Part shown: piece after piece, positions 33,982 through 45,153 of the stretch
Position numbering within the stretch: the stretch's first letter is position 1
Layout: every line of letters begins with the position of its first letter
Assembly (NCBI GenBank): GCA_020061705.1
Contig: JAGUXT010000055.1
Coordinates: 1 to 64,000, forward strand
Source of the DNA: Halothiobacillus sp.
GTDB taxonomy: Bacteria; Pseudomonadota; Gammaproteobacteria; Halothiobacillales; Halothiobacillaceae
Direction: 5' to 3'
DNA length: 64,000 nt
Notes under the pieces: model-generated
What the model was told of the DNA's origin: nothing
Databases searched by the model: none
Seen by the model: only the letters and a program-made list of their open reading frames with translations
Program-made: the position numbers and the translations under genes

Positions 33982-34485
33982 TTAGCGCTTGCCGTAAACC
34001 ATTTCAGCACGACGTTCCTGGCCGTAGCAGCTCTCGGAAGCATCGTTGCAGCTTGGCTTTTCTTCACCGTAGCTGACGATGGAAATTTGCGCGCTGTTCA
34101 CGCCTTGCAGTACGAGTGCATCACGCACGGCCATGGCACGCTTTTCTCCCAGGGCGATGTTGTATTCGGCGCTGCCACGCGGGTCGGTGAAGCCTTCGAT
34201 GGTGACTTGACGCTGGGCGTTGGCACCGAGGAAGGTGGCGTTTTCAGTGATGATGGGACGGTATTGTTGGCTGACAACGTAGCTGTCGTAGTCAAAGTAC
34301 ACGGTTGAGTTGATTTGTGAGGGCTTGCCCGCGTAGAGCTTGCTTTCGTCATAGTCGGATCCACTCAGGCCGGTAGTGCCGGCTCCAGCGCCTGCGCCAG
34401 CCCCGCTTCCGACTTCTGGGGTTTCGCTACAGGCGGCCAGGCCGAGCATGGCAAGGATAAGGGCTGAGGTTTTGAGCATGCGCAT
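33982..34485 (-). CDS. pal: Pal, peptidoglycan-associated lipoprotein
   Basis: Outer-membrane lipoprotein of 167 residues. Signal peptide with lipobox LAAC (C19), a flexible glycine/alanine linker (GSGAGAGAGAG), then an OmpA-type peptidoglycan-binding domain: STVYFDYDSYVV, TIEGFTDPRGSAEYNIALGEKRA and ISIVSYGEEKP, where the D and R of the GFTDPRG/RA blocks bind diaminopimelate. Pal normally anchors the outer membrane and works with Tol proteins; no tol gene is next to it here, so it could be Pal proper or a Pal-like OmpA lipoprotein. The start may be 34485 or the ATG at 34479. It has its own terminator. Confidence 0.85.
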   Translation of the reverse strand: MRMLKTSALILAMLGLAACSETPEVGSGAGAGAGAGTTGLSGSDYDESKLYAGKPSQINSTVYFDYDSYVVSQQYRPIITENATFLGANAQRQVTIEGFTDPRGSAEYNIALGEKRAMAVRDALVLQGVNSAQISIVSYGEEKPSCNDASESCYGQERRAEMVYGKR

Positions 34486-34739
34486 GGTTTTGAATCCCTA
34501 AGCTAAAGTTTAAAAAAAACGTGCCCGCAGGCAGTTGTCGGATGATTTTATAGGAGTATCGGTATTTTTGGTAAATCCGATGTGGTTTTTCTAGCACATT
34601 TCGCGCCTGTTTTTATGAATTACATTTACAGAGATGGTCTGGATGCGCCGCAATGCGGGCGAATGAAGGCAACTTCATGCGAGAATGCGCACGTTTGTGG
34701 CTCGTATGGGCAGGTCTGTTGCTATGAAAGATATTAAAA

Positions 34740-37238
34740 ATGAATGCAGTGAATAAGTTGAACGCTAAAAAACGCACATCTGTGCCCCAACACGGGGCGG
34801 AGAATAAGCATCGTGCGGCCATGCTGACGCTGCATGTCGGACGTTTTTTGCGAGAGTCGGTGCTGTATATCGCCACAGCGCTGGGTGTGTTTTTGTTGTT
34901 TGTGTTGTTGTCGTTTGATGTGCGCGATCCCGGCTGGTCGCAAGCGAGTAATGCCAAACAGATTTTCAACGTTGGCGGTGTGCTGGGGGCGTGGATTGCC
35001 GATGTCTTGTTTTATTTGAGTGGCTACGCAGCGTATGTGGTTCCGTTTGGGGTTTTGGTCACGGGATGGCTGGTTCGCGGAGGCGGCAACCGAACGCGGC
35101 TTTTTTCCAAAACCTGGCTTGCGCTGCGTCTCATGGGGTTGGTGTTGGCCTGGCTTGCTTTGGCAGCGTTGTTCTTTTTGCACGGCAAGGCCGGGCAAGA
35201 TGTTCTTAGCATGGGCAGTGGCGGTGTGTTGGGGCAATGGGTGGCTTTGCTGATTACGCCGTGGTTGGGACTGGTGGGTGCGACAATCATTTTTTTACCG
35301 ATCGCCATCCTTGGTTTGACCTTGTTCAGCGGCTTTTCATGGTTTGGTTTGTTCGATGTGGTGGGCGATCGCCTGTTTGCGTTGTTTGCCTGGATGAGCG
35401 GGCGACGTAACGAGGAGGATGCGCAGGATGCAGTGCAGGAAACAGGGGCTTTCGAAATGCCGGATATCGCCTATCCCGATGACTCGCGTCAAGAGGTGGC
35501 GGATTACGCACCGCTGAATCGTTATGACGATGATCCGCCCTGGGTGACAATGCCCACGAGTCATGACGATGAACTTGTCGATGAGTTCGTCGTTTCCGGT
35601 GATGATGCTGAACTGGAAAATCCCACGTCGAGCGTTATGCCCGTGGTGCCAGCACCTCAAGCCACGCCTCCCCAGCCTGCGCCAGTCGTTCCCCGCCCCG
35701 TGCCCCGTCCTGCTCCCGCACGGTCGAATGTGCAGGGTGTACCTCATTTACCGGACATTTCACTTCTTGATCCGCCGCGCGTACGTGTGGGTGGCTATTC
35801 CGTTGAAACATTGAACAGCATGTCGCGTTTGATTGAGGAACGGTTGCACGAATACGGCGTGCAGGCACGGGTGGTCGTGGCGCAGCCGGGGCCGGTGATT
35901 ACGCGCTTTGAGCTGGAGTTGGCACCAGGAGTCAAGGTGAGCCAGATCACTAATCTGGCCAAGGATCTGGCGCGCTCATTGGCGATGATCAGCGTACGTG
36001 TGGTGGAGGTTATTCCCGGTAAATCAACGGTTGGTCTTGAGGTTCCTAATGTTCAGCGTGAAGTGATCGCCTTCTCGGAAATGATCGGTTCGAAGATATA
36101 TCAGGAGGCGACCTCGCCGGTGACCCTAGTGTTGGGCAAGGATATTGCCGGGCAGCCGGTGGTGGCGGATCTGGCGAGGATGCCGCATTTGCTGGTGGCG
36201 GGGACGACCGGTTCGGGCAAGTCGGTCGGCGTGAACGCCATGTTGATGTCGATGTTGTTCAAATCCACTGCCGATGAGGTGCGTTTGATTCTGATCGACC
36301 CGAAGATGCTGGAGTTGTCTATTTACGAGGGCATTCCGCATCTGCTCGCGCCGGTGGTCACCGATATGAAAGAGGCAGCGAACGCGCTGCGTTGGGCAGT
36401 AGGCGAGATGGAGCGGCGCTATCGTCTGATGTCGGCCTTGGGTGTGCGTAATTTGGCCGGGATGAATAAAAAGGTACGTGAGGCGCGCGAGAGGGGAGAG
36501 CCGATTCGTGACCCGCTGTACAACCATGCCGAGGCGTTAGATCCCGATCTGCCAGCACCTGAGTTGGAGACGTTGCCTTATATCGTGATTGTTGTGGACG
36601 AATTCGCCGACATGATTATGGTCGTGGGCAAGAAGGTGGAGGAGCTGATTGCGCGCATTGCACAAAAGGCGCGAGCGGCGGGCATACATTTGATTGTGGC
36701 GACGCAACGGCCTTCGGTGGATGTGATTACCGGCTTGATTAAAGCCAATATTCCAACTCGCATTGCCTTCCAGGTTTCGAGCAAGATTGATTCGCGCACC
36801 ATTCTGGATCAAATGGGCGCAGAAGCGCTGCTAGGGCATGGCGATATGCTTTATCTCGCACCGGGAACCGGCTTGCCGGTACGTGTACATGGTGCATTTG
36901 TTTCCGATCAGGAAGTGCATCATGTGGTGGAGATGCTCAAGGCTTGCGGCGAGCCACGCTATATCGAGGGCGTACTGGAAGAGCAGTCGGTGACGTTGCC
37001 AGGTGAAAAGCCAGCGGCGGGTGAGGGTGGCGGCGAGGCCGATGCGCTTTACGATCAGGCGGTTGCTGTGGTGTTGGAGTCGCGTAAAGCCTCTATTTCG
37101 TATGTGCAGCGTCGTCTGAAAATCGGTTACAACCGCTCGGCGCGCTTGATGGAAGATATGGAAGCCGCCGGTGTGGTGGGTGCGCTACAAGCCAATGGGC
37201 AACGCGAGGTGCTTGCGCCTCCGCCTCGGCGGGATTGA
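34740..37238 (+). CDS. ftsK: FtsK DNA translocase
   Basis: FtsK (832 residues) couples septation to chromosome dimer resolution. Four or five N-terminal transmembrane segments (about 40-210), a short proline-rich linker ([21 protein letters not shown] near 305), then the RecA-like motor with Walker [16 protein letters not shown] near 487 and Walker [15 protein letters not shown], and the C-terminal winged-helix gamma domain ([38 protein letters not shown]) that reads KOPS sequences. The linker is shorter than in E. coli FtsK, as in many bacteria. lolA and rarA follow in the common order ftsK-lolA-rarA. Confidence 0.97.
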   Translation: MNAVNKLNAKKRTSVPQHGAENKHRAAMLTLHVGRFLRESVLYIATALGVFLLFVLLSFDVRDPGWSQASNAKQIFNVGGVLGAWIADVLFYLSGYAAYVVPFGVLVTGWLVRGGGNRTRLFSKTWLALRLMGLVLAWLALAALFFLHGKAGQDVLSMGSGGVLGQWVALLITPWLGLVGATIIFLPIAILGLTLFSGFSWFGLFDVVGDRLFALFAWMSGRRNEEDAQDAVQETGAFEMPDIAYPDDSRQEVADYAPLNRYDDDPPWVTMPTSHDDELVDEFVVSGDDAELENPTSSVMPVVPAPQATPPQPAPVVPRPVPRPAPARSNVQGVPHLPDISLLDPPRVRVGGYSVETLNSMSRLIEERLHEYGVQARVVVAQPGPVITRFELELAPGVKVSQITNLAKDLARSLAMISVRVVEVIPGKSTVGLEVPNVQREVIAFSEMIGSKIYQEATSPVTLVLGKDIAGQPVVADLARMPHLLVAGTTGSGKSVGVNAMLMSMLFKSTADEVRLILIDPKMLELSIYEGIPHLLAPVVTDMKEAANALRWAVGEMERRYRLMSALGVRNLAGMNKKVREARERGEPIRDPLYNHAEALDPDLPAPELETLPYIVIVVDEFADMIMVVGKKVEELIARIAQKARAAGIHLIVATQRPSVDVITGLIKANIPTRIAFQVSSKIDSRTILDQMGAEALLGHGDMLYLAPGTGLPVRVHGAFVSDQEVHHVVEMLKACGEPRYIEGVLEEQSVTLPGEKPAAGEGGGEADALYDQAVAVVLESRKASISYVQRRLKIGYNRSARLMEDMEAAGVVGALQANGQREVLAPPPRRD

Positions 37239-37308
37239 GCTTGCTTTGAACTTCGTCAGGTCTTGTGCACCCAAGATCTGTATTACTTTTTTAACGGATA
37301 CCTAGCGA

Positions 37309-37938
37309 ATGCGTTTTTTGAATTTTTATAGCCTGCTTCTAACCCTGATGATTTTTCCCTTGAGCGTTCATGCCGGGCAGGGTTTGGATGGTTTGGACAG
37401 TTTTCTGAAAAACATGAAGACCCTGCAAGGCCAGTTTGTGCAGACCCAGTTCAATGCCGACCGGCGCGAAACGCAGCGTGCCAGTGGTACGCTGGAGCTA
37501 TCCCGTCCCGGCAAGTTTCGCTGGGTCTATACGCAGCCCTACCACCAGGAGCTGGTCGCGGATGGTGAATCGCTGTGGATTTACGATCAGGATCTGGAGC
37601 AGGTGACGCAAAAGCCTTTGCTGCAAGCCACCGCGCAGGCACCGATCATGTTGCTGTTGGAAAAAAAATCGCTGGATAAGGACTATCTGTTGACTGAGCT
37701 CGGCAACGATCAGGGGCTGGATTGGGTTGGTTTGAAACCACGCAAGGATGAGGCGGATGTGCGCGAGGTCAAGCTGGCGTTTGAGAAAAAAATGTTGTCG
37801 CGGATGCAGCTGACCGACGCGTTTGGTCAGATCACGCTGATTGAGTTCAAGGATATGAAACTGAATCCCGCGTTGGCTGACAATGGCTTTGTCTTTGTGC
37901 CACCCGCTGGTGTGGATGTGGTGCGTGCGGCGCAGTAA
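37309..37938 (+). CDS. lolA: LolA, periplasmic lipoprotein carrier
   Basis: Protein of 209 residues with a signal peptide (about 1-22, ending SVHA) that shuttles lipoproteins from the LolCDE complex to LolB. Family features: LDSFLKNMKTLQGQFVQTQ near the mature N-terminus, ASGTLELSRPGKFRWVYTQPY with the conserved arginine, and WIYDQDLEQVTQKPL. It lies between ftsK and rarA, its usual place, and its stop is 8 bp before the rarA start. Confidence 0.95.
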   Translation: MRFLNFYSLLLTLMIFPLSVHAGQGLDGLDSFLKNMKTLQGQFVQTQFNADRRETQRASGTLELSRPGKFRWVYTQPYHQELVADGESLWIYDQDLEQVTQKPLLQATAQAPIMLLLEKKSLDKDYLLTELGNDQGLDWVGLKPRKDEADVREVKLAFEKKMLSRMQLTDAFGQITLIEFKDMKLNPALADNGFVFVPPAGVDVVRAAQ

Positions 37939-37946
37939 TCCTTGAG

Positions 37947-39281
37947 ATGACCGATCTTTTCATGCCTTCCACACAGCCCTGGCAGCCCTTGGCGGATCGG
38001 ATGCGCCCCGCGTCGCTGGATGAAGTGGTGGGGCAGGCGCAGTTATTGGATGCCGGACGTGCCTTGCGCCGGGCGCTGGATGCAAAGCATTTGCACTCGA
38101 TGCTTTTCTGGGGGCCGCCGGGTACGGGCAAGACCACGCTGGCTCGCCTGATGGCCGAGGCGTTTGGCGCGCGTTATCTCACGCTTTCGGCGGTGCTGGC
38201 CGGCGTGAAAGAGGTGCGCGAGGCGGTGGAGCAGGCGCGTCAGTTTGCGCTTGAAGCCGGCAAGCCGACCTTGCTGTTTGTGGACGAAGTGCATCGCTTC
38301 AACAAGGCGCAGCAGGATGCGTTTTTGCCGCATATCGAATCCGGTACGTTGGCGCTGGTGGGCGCAACCACGGAAAACCCCTCGTTTGCTTTGAATAACG
38401 CGCTGCTTTCGCGCCTGCGAACCTATGTGCTCAAGCCGCTGGATGCCGAAGTCCTGGCGGAACTGTTGCGCCGTGCCTTGCTGGATGTCGAGCGTGGTCT
38501 TGGGGCATTGAATTTGCATGCCGAGGATGCAGCGCTTTTGCGTCTGGCGCAGGCAGCGGATGGTGATGCGCGGCGTGCGCTGAATATGCTGGAAATGGCG
38601 GCGGACTTTGCCAGTGCTGGCATCATCGACGAGGCGGCGCTGGCGCAAGTGGCCGAACAGGCACCGCGTCGTTTCGATCACGGCGGCGATGTGTTTTATG
38701 ACCAGATTTCGGTGCTGCATAAAGCCCTGCGCGGTTCTGACCCGGATGCAGCCCTGTACTGGTTGGCGCGTATGTTGGATGGTGGTGCCGACCCGGAATA
38801 CATTGCTCGTCGTCTGGTGCGTGTGGCCTCCGAGGACATTGGTAATGCCGACCCGCGCGCCCTGAGTTTGACGCTGGAGGCTTGGCAGGCCTACCAGCGC
38901 CTGGGCTCACCCGAGGGCGAGCTGATGTTGGCGCAGGCCGTGGCGTATCTGGCGCTGGCACCAAAAAGCAATGCGGTGTACATGGCCTTCAAGGCGGTGA
39001 TGAAGGAAGCGAGCGAGCGCGGCAGCCTTGAAGTTCCCATGCATCTGCGCAATGCGCCGACCCAATTGATGAAACAGCTCGATTATGGCAAGGGTTACCG
39101 CTACGCTCATGACGAGCCGGATGCGTTTGCCGCCGGTGAAACCTATCTTCCGGATGCGTTGATCGGGCGACAGTGGTATCAGCCGGTGGCGCGGGGTTTT
39201 GAGATTAAGCTGAAGGAAAAACTCGATCATCTGCGTGAGCAGAATGCGCGAGCAGGCGCGAAAAAACGGGAGGAATCATGA
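37947..39281 (+). CDS. rarA: RarA/MgsA replication-associated ATPase
   Basis: AAA+ ATPase of 444 residues related to clamp loaders and RuvB, acting at stalled replication forks. Walker A WGPPGTGKTTLARLMAEA near 57, Walker B LLFVDEVHRFNK, sensor VGATTENPSFALN with the arginine-containing LLSRLRTYVLKPL, and the C-terminal tetramerisation part including KSNAVYMAFKAV and PMHLRNAPTQLMKQLDYGKGYRYAHD. Its final codons overlap the ATG of the downstream cytochrome gene by 4 bp. Confidence 0.96.
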   Translation: MTDLFMPSTQPWQPLADRMRPASLDEVVGQAQLLDAGRALRRALDAKHLHSMLFWGPPGTGKTTLARLMAEAFGARYLTLSAVLAGVKEVREAVEQARQFALEAGKPTLLFVDEVHRFNKAQQDAFLPHIESGTLALVGATTENPSFALNNALLSRLRTYVLKPLDAEVLAELLRRALLDVERGLGALNLHAEDAALLRLAQAADGDARRALNMLEMAADFASAGIIDEAALAQVAEQAPRRFDHGGDVFYDQISVLHKALRGSDPDAALYWLARMLDGGADPEYIARRLVRVASEDIGNADPRALSLTLEAWQAYQRLGSPEGELMLAQAVAYLALAPKSNAVYMAFKAVMKEASERGSLEVPMHLRNAPTQLMKQLDYGKGYRYAHDEPDAFAAGETYLPDALIGRQWYQPVARGFEIKLKEKLDHLREQNARAGAKKREES

Positions 39282-39856
39282 TGAAAACGTTCAAGGGTGC
39301 TTCTATAAATTCAATCAAGCCGATGATGGCAAGGCAAAATGCGGCGAAAAAGCGCAGCATAGACAGCTATGTGAGTATTTTGAGTCGTATTTTGACGCAG
39401 CCAGCGCGGCTTCAGTGGATTTATAGAAGTGCCCTCAAAACTTTGGGCATGTTGTTGTGTGTTATGCCGATGCTGGCCTGGGCCGAAGGCGAAAAAGCCC
39501 CTGAGCGCGAGGTGATGAAACTTGCCCCCGAGCATGAGGCGCATGTGCGTTATGAAATGCGCGGTTTTCTGGTGTCCTTGCAGGGGATCAACGAGGCTTT
39601 GGCCAAGCAGGATTTCGAGGCTGTGGCGCGTTATGCGCGTCAATCCGGCGCGTCTGCGCCGCAGGCTGCGCCGCGTGGTCTGGGCAAGGCGCTGCCACCG
39701 CGTTTCCGCGAAATGGGTGGTGCGACTCACGCGGCCTTCGACCAGCTCGCGGTGGATGCGCAGACCATGGGCGATACCCGCGTGGTGCTGGAGCAGGTGT
39801 CCGGCATCATGAAACAGTGCATTCAATGCCACGCGGCTTATCGCTTTGGCAAGTAA
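39278..39856 (+). CDS. Cytochrome c'-like protein with MITE insertion in its leader
   Basis: Periplasmic c-type cytochrome of the c'/c556 helical-bundle type: the single haem site CIQCHAAYR is at the extreme C-terminus, as in that family. The gene is interrupted near its 5' end by the inverted-repeat element at 39295-39434. Removing the element and one copy of its target duplication restores MMKTFKTLGMLLCVMPMLA followed by WAEG, a normal signal peptide. Element plus duplication is 144 bp, a multiple of three without stops, so the frame stays open and the protein would gain 48 N-terminal residues. Translation from the original ATG or from the internal ATG at 39449 are both possible; the latter lacks the basic n-region. 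Confidence 0.8.
   Translation: MMKTFKGASINSIKPMMARQNAAKKRSIDSYVSILSRILTQPARLQWIYRSALKTLGMLLCVMPMLAWAEGEKAPEREVMKLAPEHEAHVRYEMRGFLVSLQGINEALAKQDFEAVARYARQSGASAPQAAPRGLGKALPPRFREMGGATHAAFDQLAVDAQTMGDTRVVLEQVSGIMKQCIQCHAAYRFGK
39295..39434 (+). mobile_element. MITE-like inverted-repeat element, copy B
   Basis: A 140 bp element, ends GGGTGCTTCTATAAAT and the complement of GGGCACTTCTATAAAT, flanked by a perfect 4 bp duplication TCAA (39291-39294 and 39435-39438). In reverse complement it aligns along its length with copy A at 24804-24956, including shared inner blocks GCTGCGTCAAAATACG and ATGCTGCGCTTTTTCGCCG. It lies within the 5' coding region of the cytochrome gene. Confidence 0.88.
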
Positions 39857-39862
39857 GTCCGC

Positions 39863-40258
39863 ATGATGGCAAGCATGAGTCCCGCGTTCTGGCTGGCGCT
39901 CGGTCTGGCCGGGGCGTTGGGGGCAATGGCGCGCTTTGGCCTGAATTACTGGATGATGCAGTGGTTCGGGCGTGAGTTCCCCTGGGGAATTTTCAGCATC
40001 AATATCCTTGGTTCGTTTCTGATCGGCTTTCTGGGCGTGTTCCTGCTCTCCAAGTTGCACTGGGATGAGCCGCAGCGCATCGTGGTACTGACCGGATTTC
40101 TGGGCGCGTTCACCACGTTTTCCGCGTTTAGCATCGACGCGCTGACCTTGCTTGAGCGTGGGACGTGGTTGCTCGCCATGTTTTATATCGTCGGCAGCGT
40201 GACGTTTGCCCTTTTGGCTGCGCGTGGCGGAATGTTGCTGGCTGAACGGCTGTTGTAA
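39863..40258 (+). CDS. crcB: CrcB/FluC fluoride channel
   Basis: Small membrane protein of 131 residues with four transmembrane helices, forming dual-topology dimers that export fluoride. Diagnostic blocks: GLAGALGAMARFGLNYWM, the NILGSFLIGFLGVFL helix and GFLGAFTTFSAFSIDAL, which contains the phenylalanines and polar residues of the fluoride pore. No fluoride riboswitch is seen in front of it: only 6 bp separate it from the cytochrome gene, and queG starts 2 bp after it. Confidence 0.95.
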   Translation: MMASMSPAFWLALGLAGALGAMARFGLNYWMMQWFGREFPWGIFSINILGSFLIGFLGVFLLSKLHWDEPQRIVVLTGFLGAFTTFSAFSIDALTLLERGTWLLAMFYIVGSVTFALLAARGGMLLAERLL

Positions 40259-40260
40259 AC

Positions 40261-41322
40261 GTGGACAAGGCTGCGCTGGTCGAGCGCATCAAACTCTGGG
40301 GCAAGGCGCTGGGCTTTCAGCAGGTCGGCATTACCTCCCCTGATTTAAGCCGCTTTGAAGCCGGTTTTGTGCGTTGGCTTGATGCCGGGATGCACGGTGA
40401 AATGGACTACATGGCGCGTCATGGTCTCAAGCGTTTGCGCCCGGCAGAGCTGCAATCCGGCACACGCAGCGTGATTAGCGTGCGCATGGATTACATGCCT
40501 GACGCGCTGGCCGACGCGCCGCGTGTCATGCAGGACGGGCGTTTGGGCTATGTCAGCCGCTACGCGCTGGGGCGTGATTATCACAAGTTGATGCGCGCAC
40601 GCCTGCAACAGCTGGCTGAACGCATCGAGGCCGAGATTGGCGCCTTCGGGCATCGGGTATTTGTGGACAGCGCGCCGGTGTATGAAACCGGGCTGGCGGA
40701 AAATGCCGGGCTGGGCTGGAAGGGTAAGCATTCGCTGATTCTTAACCGTGGCGCAGGCTCGTGGTTTTTCCTGGGCGAGCTGTTCGTTGATCTGGATTTG
40801 CCGCTCGATACGCCAAGTGAGCAAGGGCATTGCGGGCGTTGCACCGCTTGCATGGACGTGTGTCCCACTAAGGCCATTGTGGCCGAAGGCGTGGTCGATG
40901 CGCGTTTGTGTATTTCGTATCTGACCATTGAACACGCGGGCGCGATTCCCGTCGAGTTGCGCCCGCTGCTGGGCAATCGCATTTACGGCTGTGATGATTG
41001 CCAGTTGATCTGCCCGTGGAATCGCTTTGCCCAGCCCACCGACGAGGCGGATTTCAAGCCGCGTCATGGCTTGCAGTCTGCCGATTTGCTGGATTTGTGG
41101 GCGTGGACGGAAGAAGAATTCCTGCGCCGCACCGAAGGCTCTGCCATCCGCCGCATCGGCTATGAACGCTGGCGGCGCAATCTTGCAGTGGCCTTGGGTA
41201 ATGCGCCGGGGGATGGCGGAATTGTTGAGGTTTTGCAGCGTGATTTGCCGCAAGCTAGCCCGCTCGTGGCCGAGCATATGCTTTGGGCGCTGGAAAGGCA
41301 GTTAATGAACGTTCGACGCTAA
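40261..41322 (+). CDS. queG: Epoxyqueuosine reductase
   Basis: QueG (353 residues) is a cobalamin and iron-sulfur enzyme that performs the last step of queuosine synthesis in tRNA. Two 4Fe-4S clusters are indicated by CGRCTACMDVCPTKAI and CDDCQLICPWN, and FVDSAPVYETGLAENAGLGWKGKH is the highly conserved catalytic and cobalamin-contact block. It starts at GTG 40261, 2 bp after crcB. The C-terminal HEAT-like part (YERWRRNLAVALGNAP) is complete. Confidence 0.96.
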   Translation: MDKAALVERIKLWGKALGFQQVGITSPDLSRFEAGFVRWLDAGMHGEMDYMARHGLKRLRPAELQSGTRSVISVRMDYMPDALADAPRVMQDGRLGYVSRYALGRDYHKLMRARLQQLAERIEAEIGAFGHRVFVDSAPVYETGLAENAGLGWKGKHSLILNRGAGSWFFLGELFVDLDLPLDTPSEQGHCGRCTACMDVCPTKAIVAEGVVDARLCISYLTIEHAGAIPVELRPLLGNRIYGCDDCQLICPWNRFAQPTDEADFKPRHGLQSADLLDLWAWTEEEFLRRTEGSAIRRIGYERWRRNLAVALGNAPGDGGIVEVLQRDLPQASPLVAEHMLWALERQLMNVRR

Positions 41323-41374
41323 CGCCAGAGTTATGCGCAGGTAAGCGACGGGTGTGCGGACAATGCGATTTGCA

Positions 41375-41638
41375 TCATTCGTAATGTGACCACATGCGCA
41401 GAACCTTGACGATATTTTGCTCTGGCAGCACTTCATAAACGAGGCGATGTTGAATGTTGATGCGTCGCGAATACGCACCAGACAAATCGCCGACGAGTTT
41501 TTCGTAGGGTGGCGGGTTTTGAAACGGGTTTTCCTTGAGGATGGCAAGCAGCTCTTGGGCTTTGCTTTTCAAGCCAGTTGCGGCAAGTTTTTGTGCGTCC
41601 TTTTGCGCGTGTTTGGCGTAAACAACGTCCCAACTCAC
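41375..41638 (-). CDS. yoeB: YoeB-type mRNA interferase toxin
   Basis: Toxin of 87 residues in the RelE/YoeB family that cleaves mRNA in the ribosomal A site. Residues known to be catalytic in E. coli YoeB are conserved at the same positions: E46 (PYEKL) and R65 (QHRLVYEV), with the C-terminal histidine-tyrosine pair at 85-86 (WSHYE). Its ATG overlaps the antitoxin stop by 4 bp, the usual coupling for this module. Confidence 0.95.
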   Translation of the reverse strand: MSWDVVYAKHAQKDAQKLAATGLKSKAQELLAILKENPFQNPPPYEKLVGDLSGAYSRRINIQHRLVYEVLPEQNIVKVLRMWSHYE

Positions 41639-41877
41639 CAGTCAAGCTCCTTGGCGCATGTGTCCGGGGCTTGAGTCATACCTTCCTTGATTGACTCGCG
41701 CATACCCGGCACGGCGAGCAGGTGGAGTGTTTCCTGAATGGCTTGCCAGTCTTCAGCAGCCAGAAGCACAACGTCATGACGCTTACCCGCAATGGTGATG
41801 GGCTGATGCGATTCGGCGGCCTGATCCATAAGGCGGTAAAGGTTGGCGCGTGCTTCGCTTGCAGTGAGTGTTTGCAT
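41635..41877 (-). CDS. yefM: YefM/Phd-type antitoxin
   Basis: Antitoxin of 80 residues: the Phd/YefM DNA-binding N-terminus (LTASEARANLYRLMDQA, then the PITIAGKRHDVVLLAAEDWQAIQETLHLL core) and an acidic, probably disordered C-terminal tail that wraps the toxin. It represses its own operon in known cases. AGGAG lies 7 bp before the ATG. A GTAC-GTAC operator candidate lies 23 bp upstream. Confidence 0.95.
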   Translation of the reverse strand: MQTLTASEARANLYRLMDQAAESHQPITIAGKRHDVVLLAAEDWQAIQETLHLLAVPGMRESIKEGMTQAPDTCAKELDW

Positions 41878-41899
41878 GATGATCTCCTAAAGCACAAAG

Positions 41900-41917
41900 C
41901 GTACGCCTATGAGTACG
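41900..41917 (-). promoter_or_regulatory. Candidate YefM operator
   Basis: CGTAC and GTACG are perfect inverted arms around 8 bp; the two GTAC cores are centred exactly 12 bp apart. In E. coli, YefM binds TGTACA-type sites whose centres are also 12 bp apart. The site is immediately upstream of the antitoxin's ribosome-binding site, suited to autorepression. Confidence 0.55.
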
Positions 41918-42102
41918 AGTCGTCAATGCCCATTGATCAATTTCTCGCTCACATGCTTCGGGGGTCGGATAAAGTCTGCTGGTGAGCGGGTGGTTCACGG
42001 CTTGTTACATTGAATTGTGTTTACAGAGTTAAGAGTGCAGCGCAAATATCAGGGGGGGCAGTCTGGCCCTTTTGACTCGTTGGTTAAGTCGGCTTCCTAC
42101 AG

Positions 42103-42549
42103 TCACACAACGTCCCGAATGTGTTTTGATAGTCCAAGGTAGTACGCGGCGAGACATATGCTGGAAATAATGAGGTCAAAAGCGTTGAACTCATCACTGT
42201 TGATGCCCACTGCATAGGCCACCGTATATATGAGCACGAGTGTCGGCAATGCAATAGCCGAATACCTCAAAAAATAGACGAATGAAAGTGACACATACCG
42301 TTCCAAAAAGTTCTGCCCCATAGACCCACCATTGATCCTGTATAGCCATACAGTCCCGGCCGCTGTCAGCACCAAATTCATCAGGCCAGAACCAATAGCC
42401 CAGTCGTTCATATCGTATGTGCTAATGGGGAATGAAATAAATGCGCTGGTCAGAAGCACGCTCATAAGCAAATACGAGAATTTCGCTGCCTCAGAGAGTT
42501 TTCGTTCACTTAACTGAGTCTTTAATTCGTTGATTTTCCACCAGATCAT
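42103..42549 (-). CDS. Small four-helix membrane protein, unknown
   Basis: Predicted inner-membrane protein of 148 residues with about four hydrophobic segments (FSYLLMSVLLTSAFISFPI, IGSGLMNLVLTAAGTVWLY, VYFLRYSAIALPTLVLIYTVAYA, FDLIISSICLAAYYLGL). A short basic/amphipathic N-terminus precedes them. I do not recognise the family. ATG 42549 is preferred (AAGGA about 9 bp before it); the frame is open to 42594. The sequence is visibly richer in A+T than the neighbouring purB, and the gene stands alone between a toxin-antitoxin pair and purB, which suggests acquired DNA. Confidence 0.6.
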   Translation of the reverse strand: MIWWKINELKTQLSERKLSEAAKFSYLLMSVLLTSAFISFPISTYDMNDWAIGSGLMNLVLTAAGTVWLYRINGGSMGQNFLERYVSLSFVYFLRYSAIALPTLVLIYTVAYAVGINSDEFNAFDLIISSICLAAYYLGLSKHIRDVV

Positions 42550-42648
42550 TACGTAAATCCTTAGTTGTTTGAATTTATGGGTGCTGCGCTGCAATATTGC
42601 GCAGCGTCCGGTGAATGAAGGAAACGAGCTCGACCGTCGAGTTGGGTG

Positions 42649-45058
<2,410 letters not shown>

Positions 45059-45106
45059 TTCTGTGCTCGCTAACTCGTCACGTTGTTGACGCTTGAATTT
45101 CTACGC

Positions 45107-45131
45107 ACGGGTCCTTATGACCCGTTGTTTT
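45107..45131 (+). terminator. Intercistronic hairpin between rpsB and tsf
   Basis: ACGGGTC and GACCCGT form a perfect 7 bp stem with a 5 bp loop, followed by TGTTTTT. It is placed 49 bp after rpsB and 23 bp before tsf, so it probably acts as a partial terminator lowering tsf relative to rpsB, as described for rpsB-tsf in E. coli. Confidence 0.75.
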
Positions 45132-45153
45132 TGTCAGCTTTATGGAGAATTTT

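Noticed and set aside
34380-34415. Short GC-rich repeat in pal
   Set aside because: It encodes the Gly-Ala linker of the lipoprotein and needs no other explanation.
42048-42075. GGGC-GCCC stem followed by TTTT near 42.06 kb
   Set aside because: Only 4 bp of stem, and no plus-strand gene ends there.
42583-42605. Hairpin GCTGCGC / GCGCAGC between purB and the small membrane gene
   Set aside because: Perfect 7 bp stem but no T-tract on either strand and no second copy; too weak to call a terminator or element.
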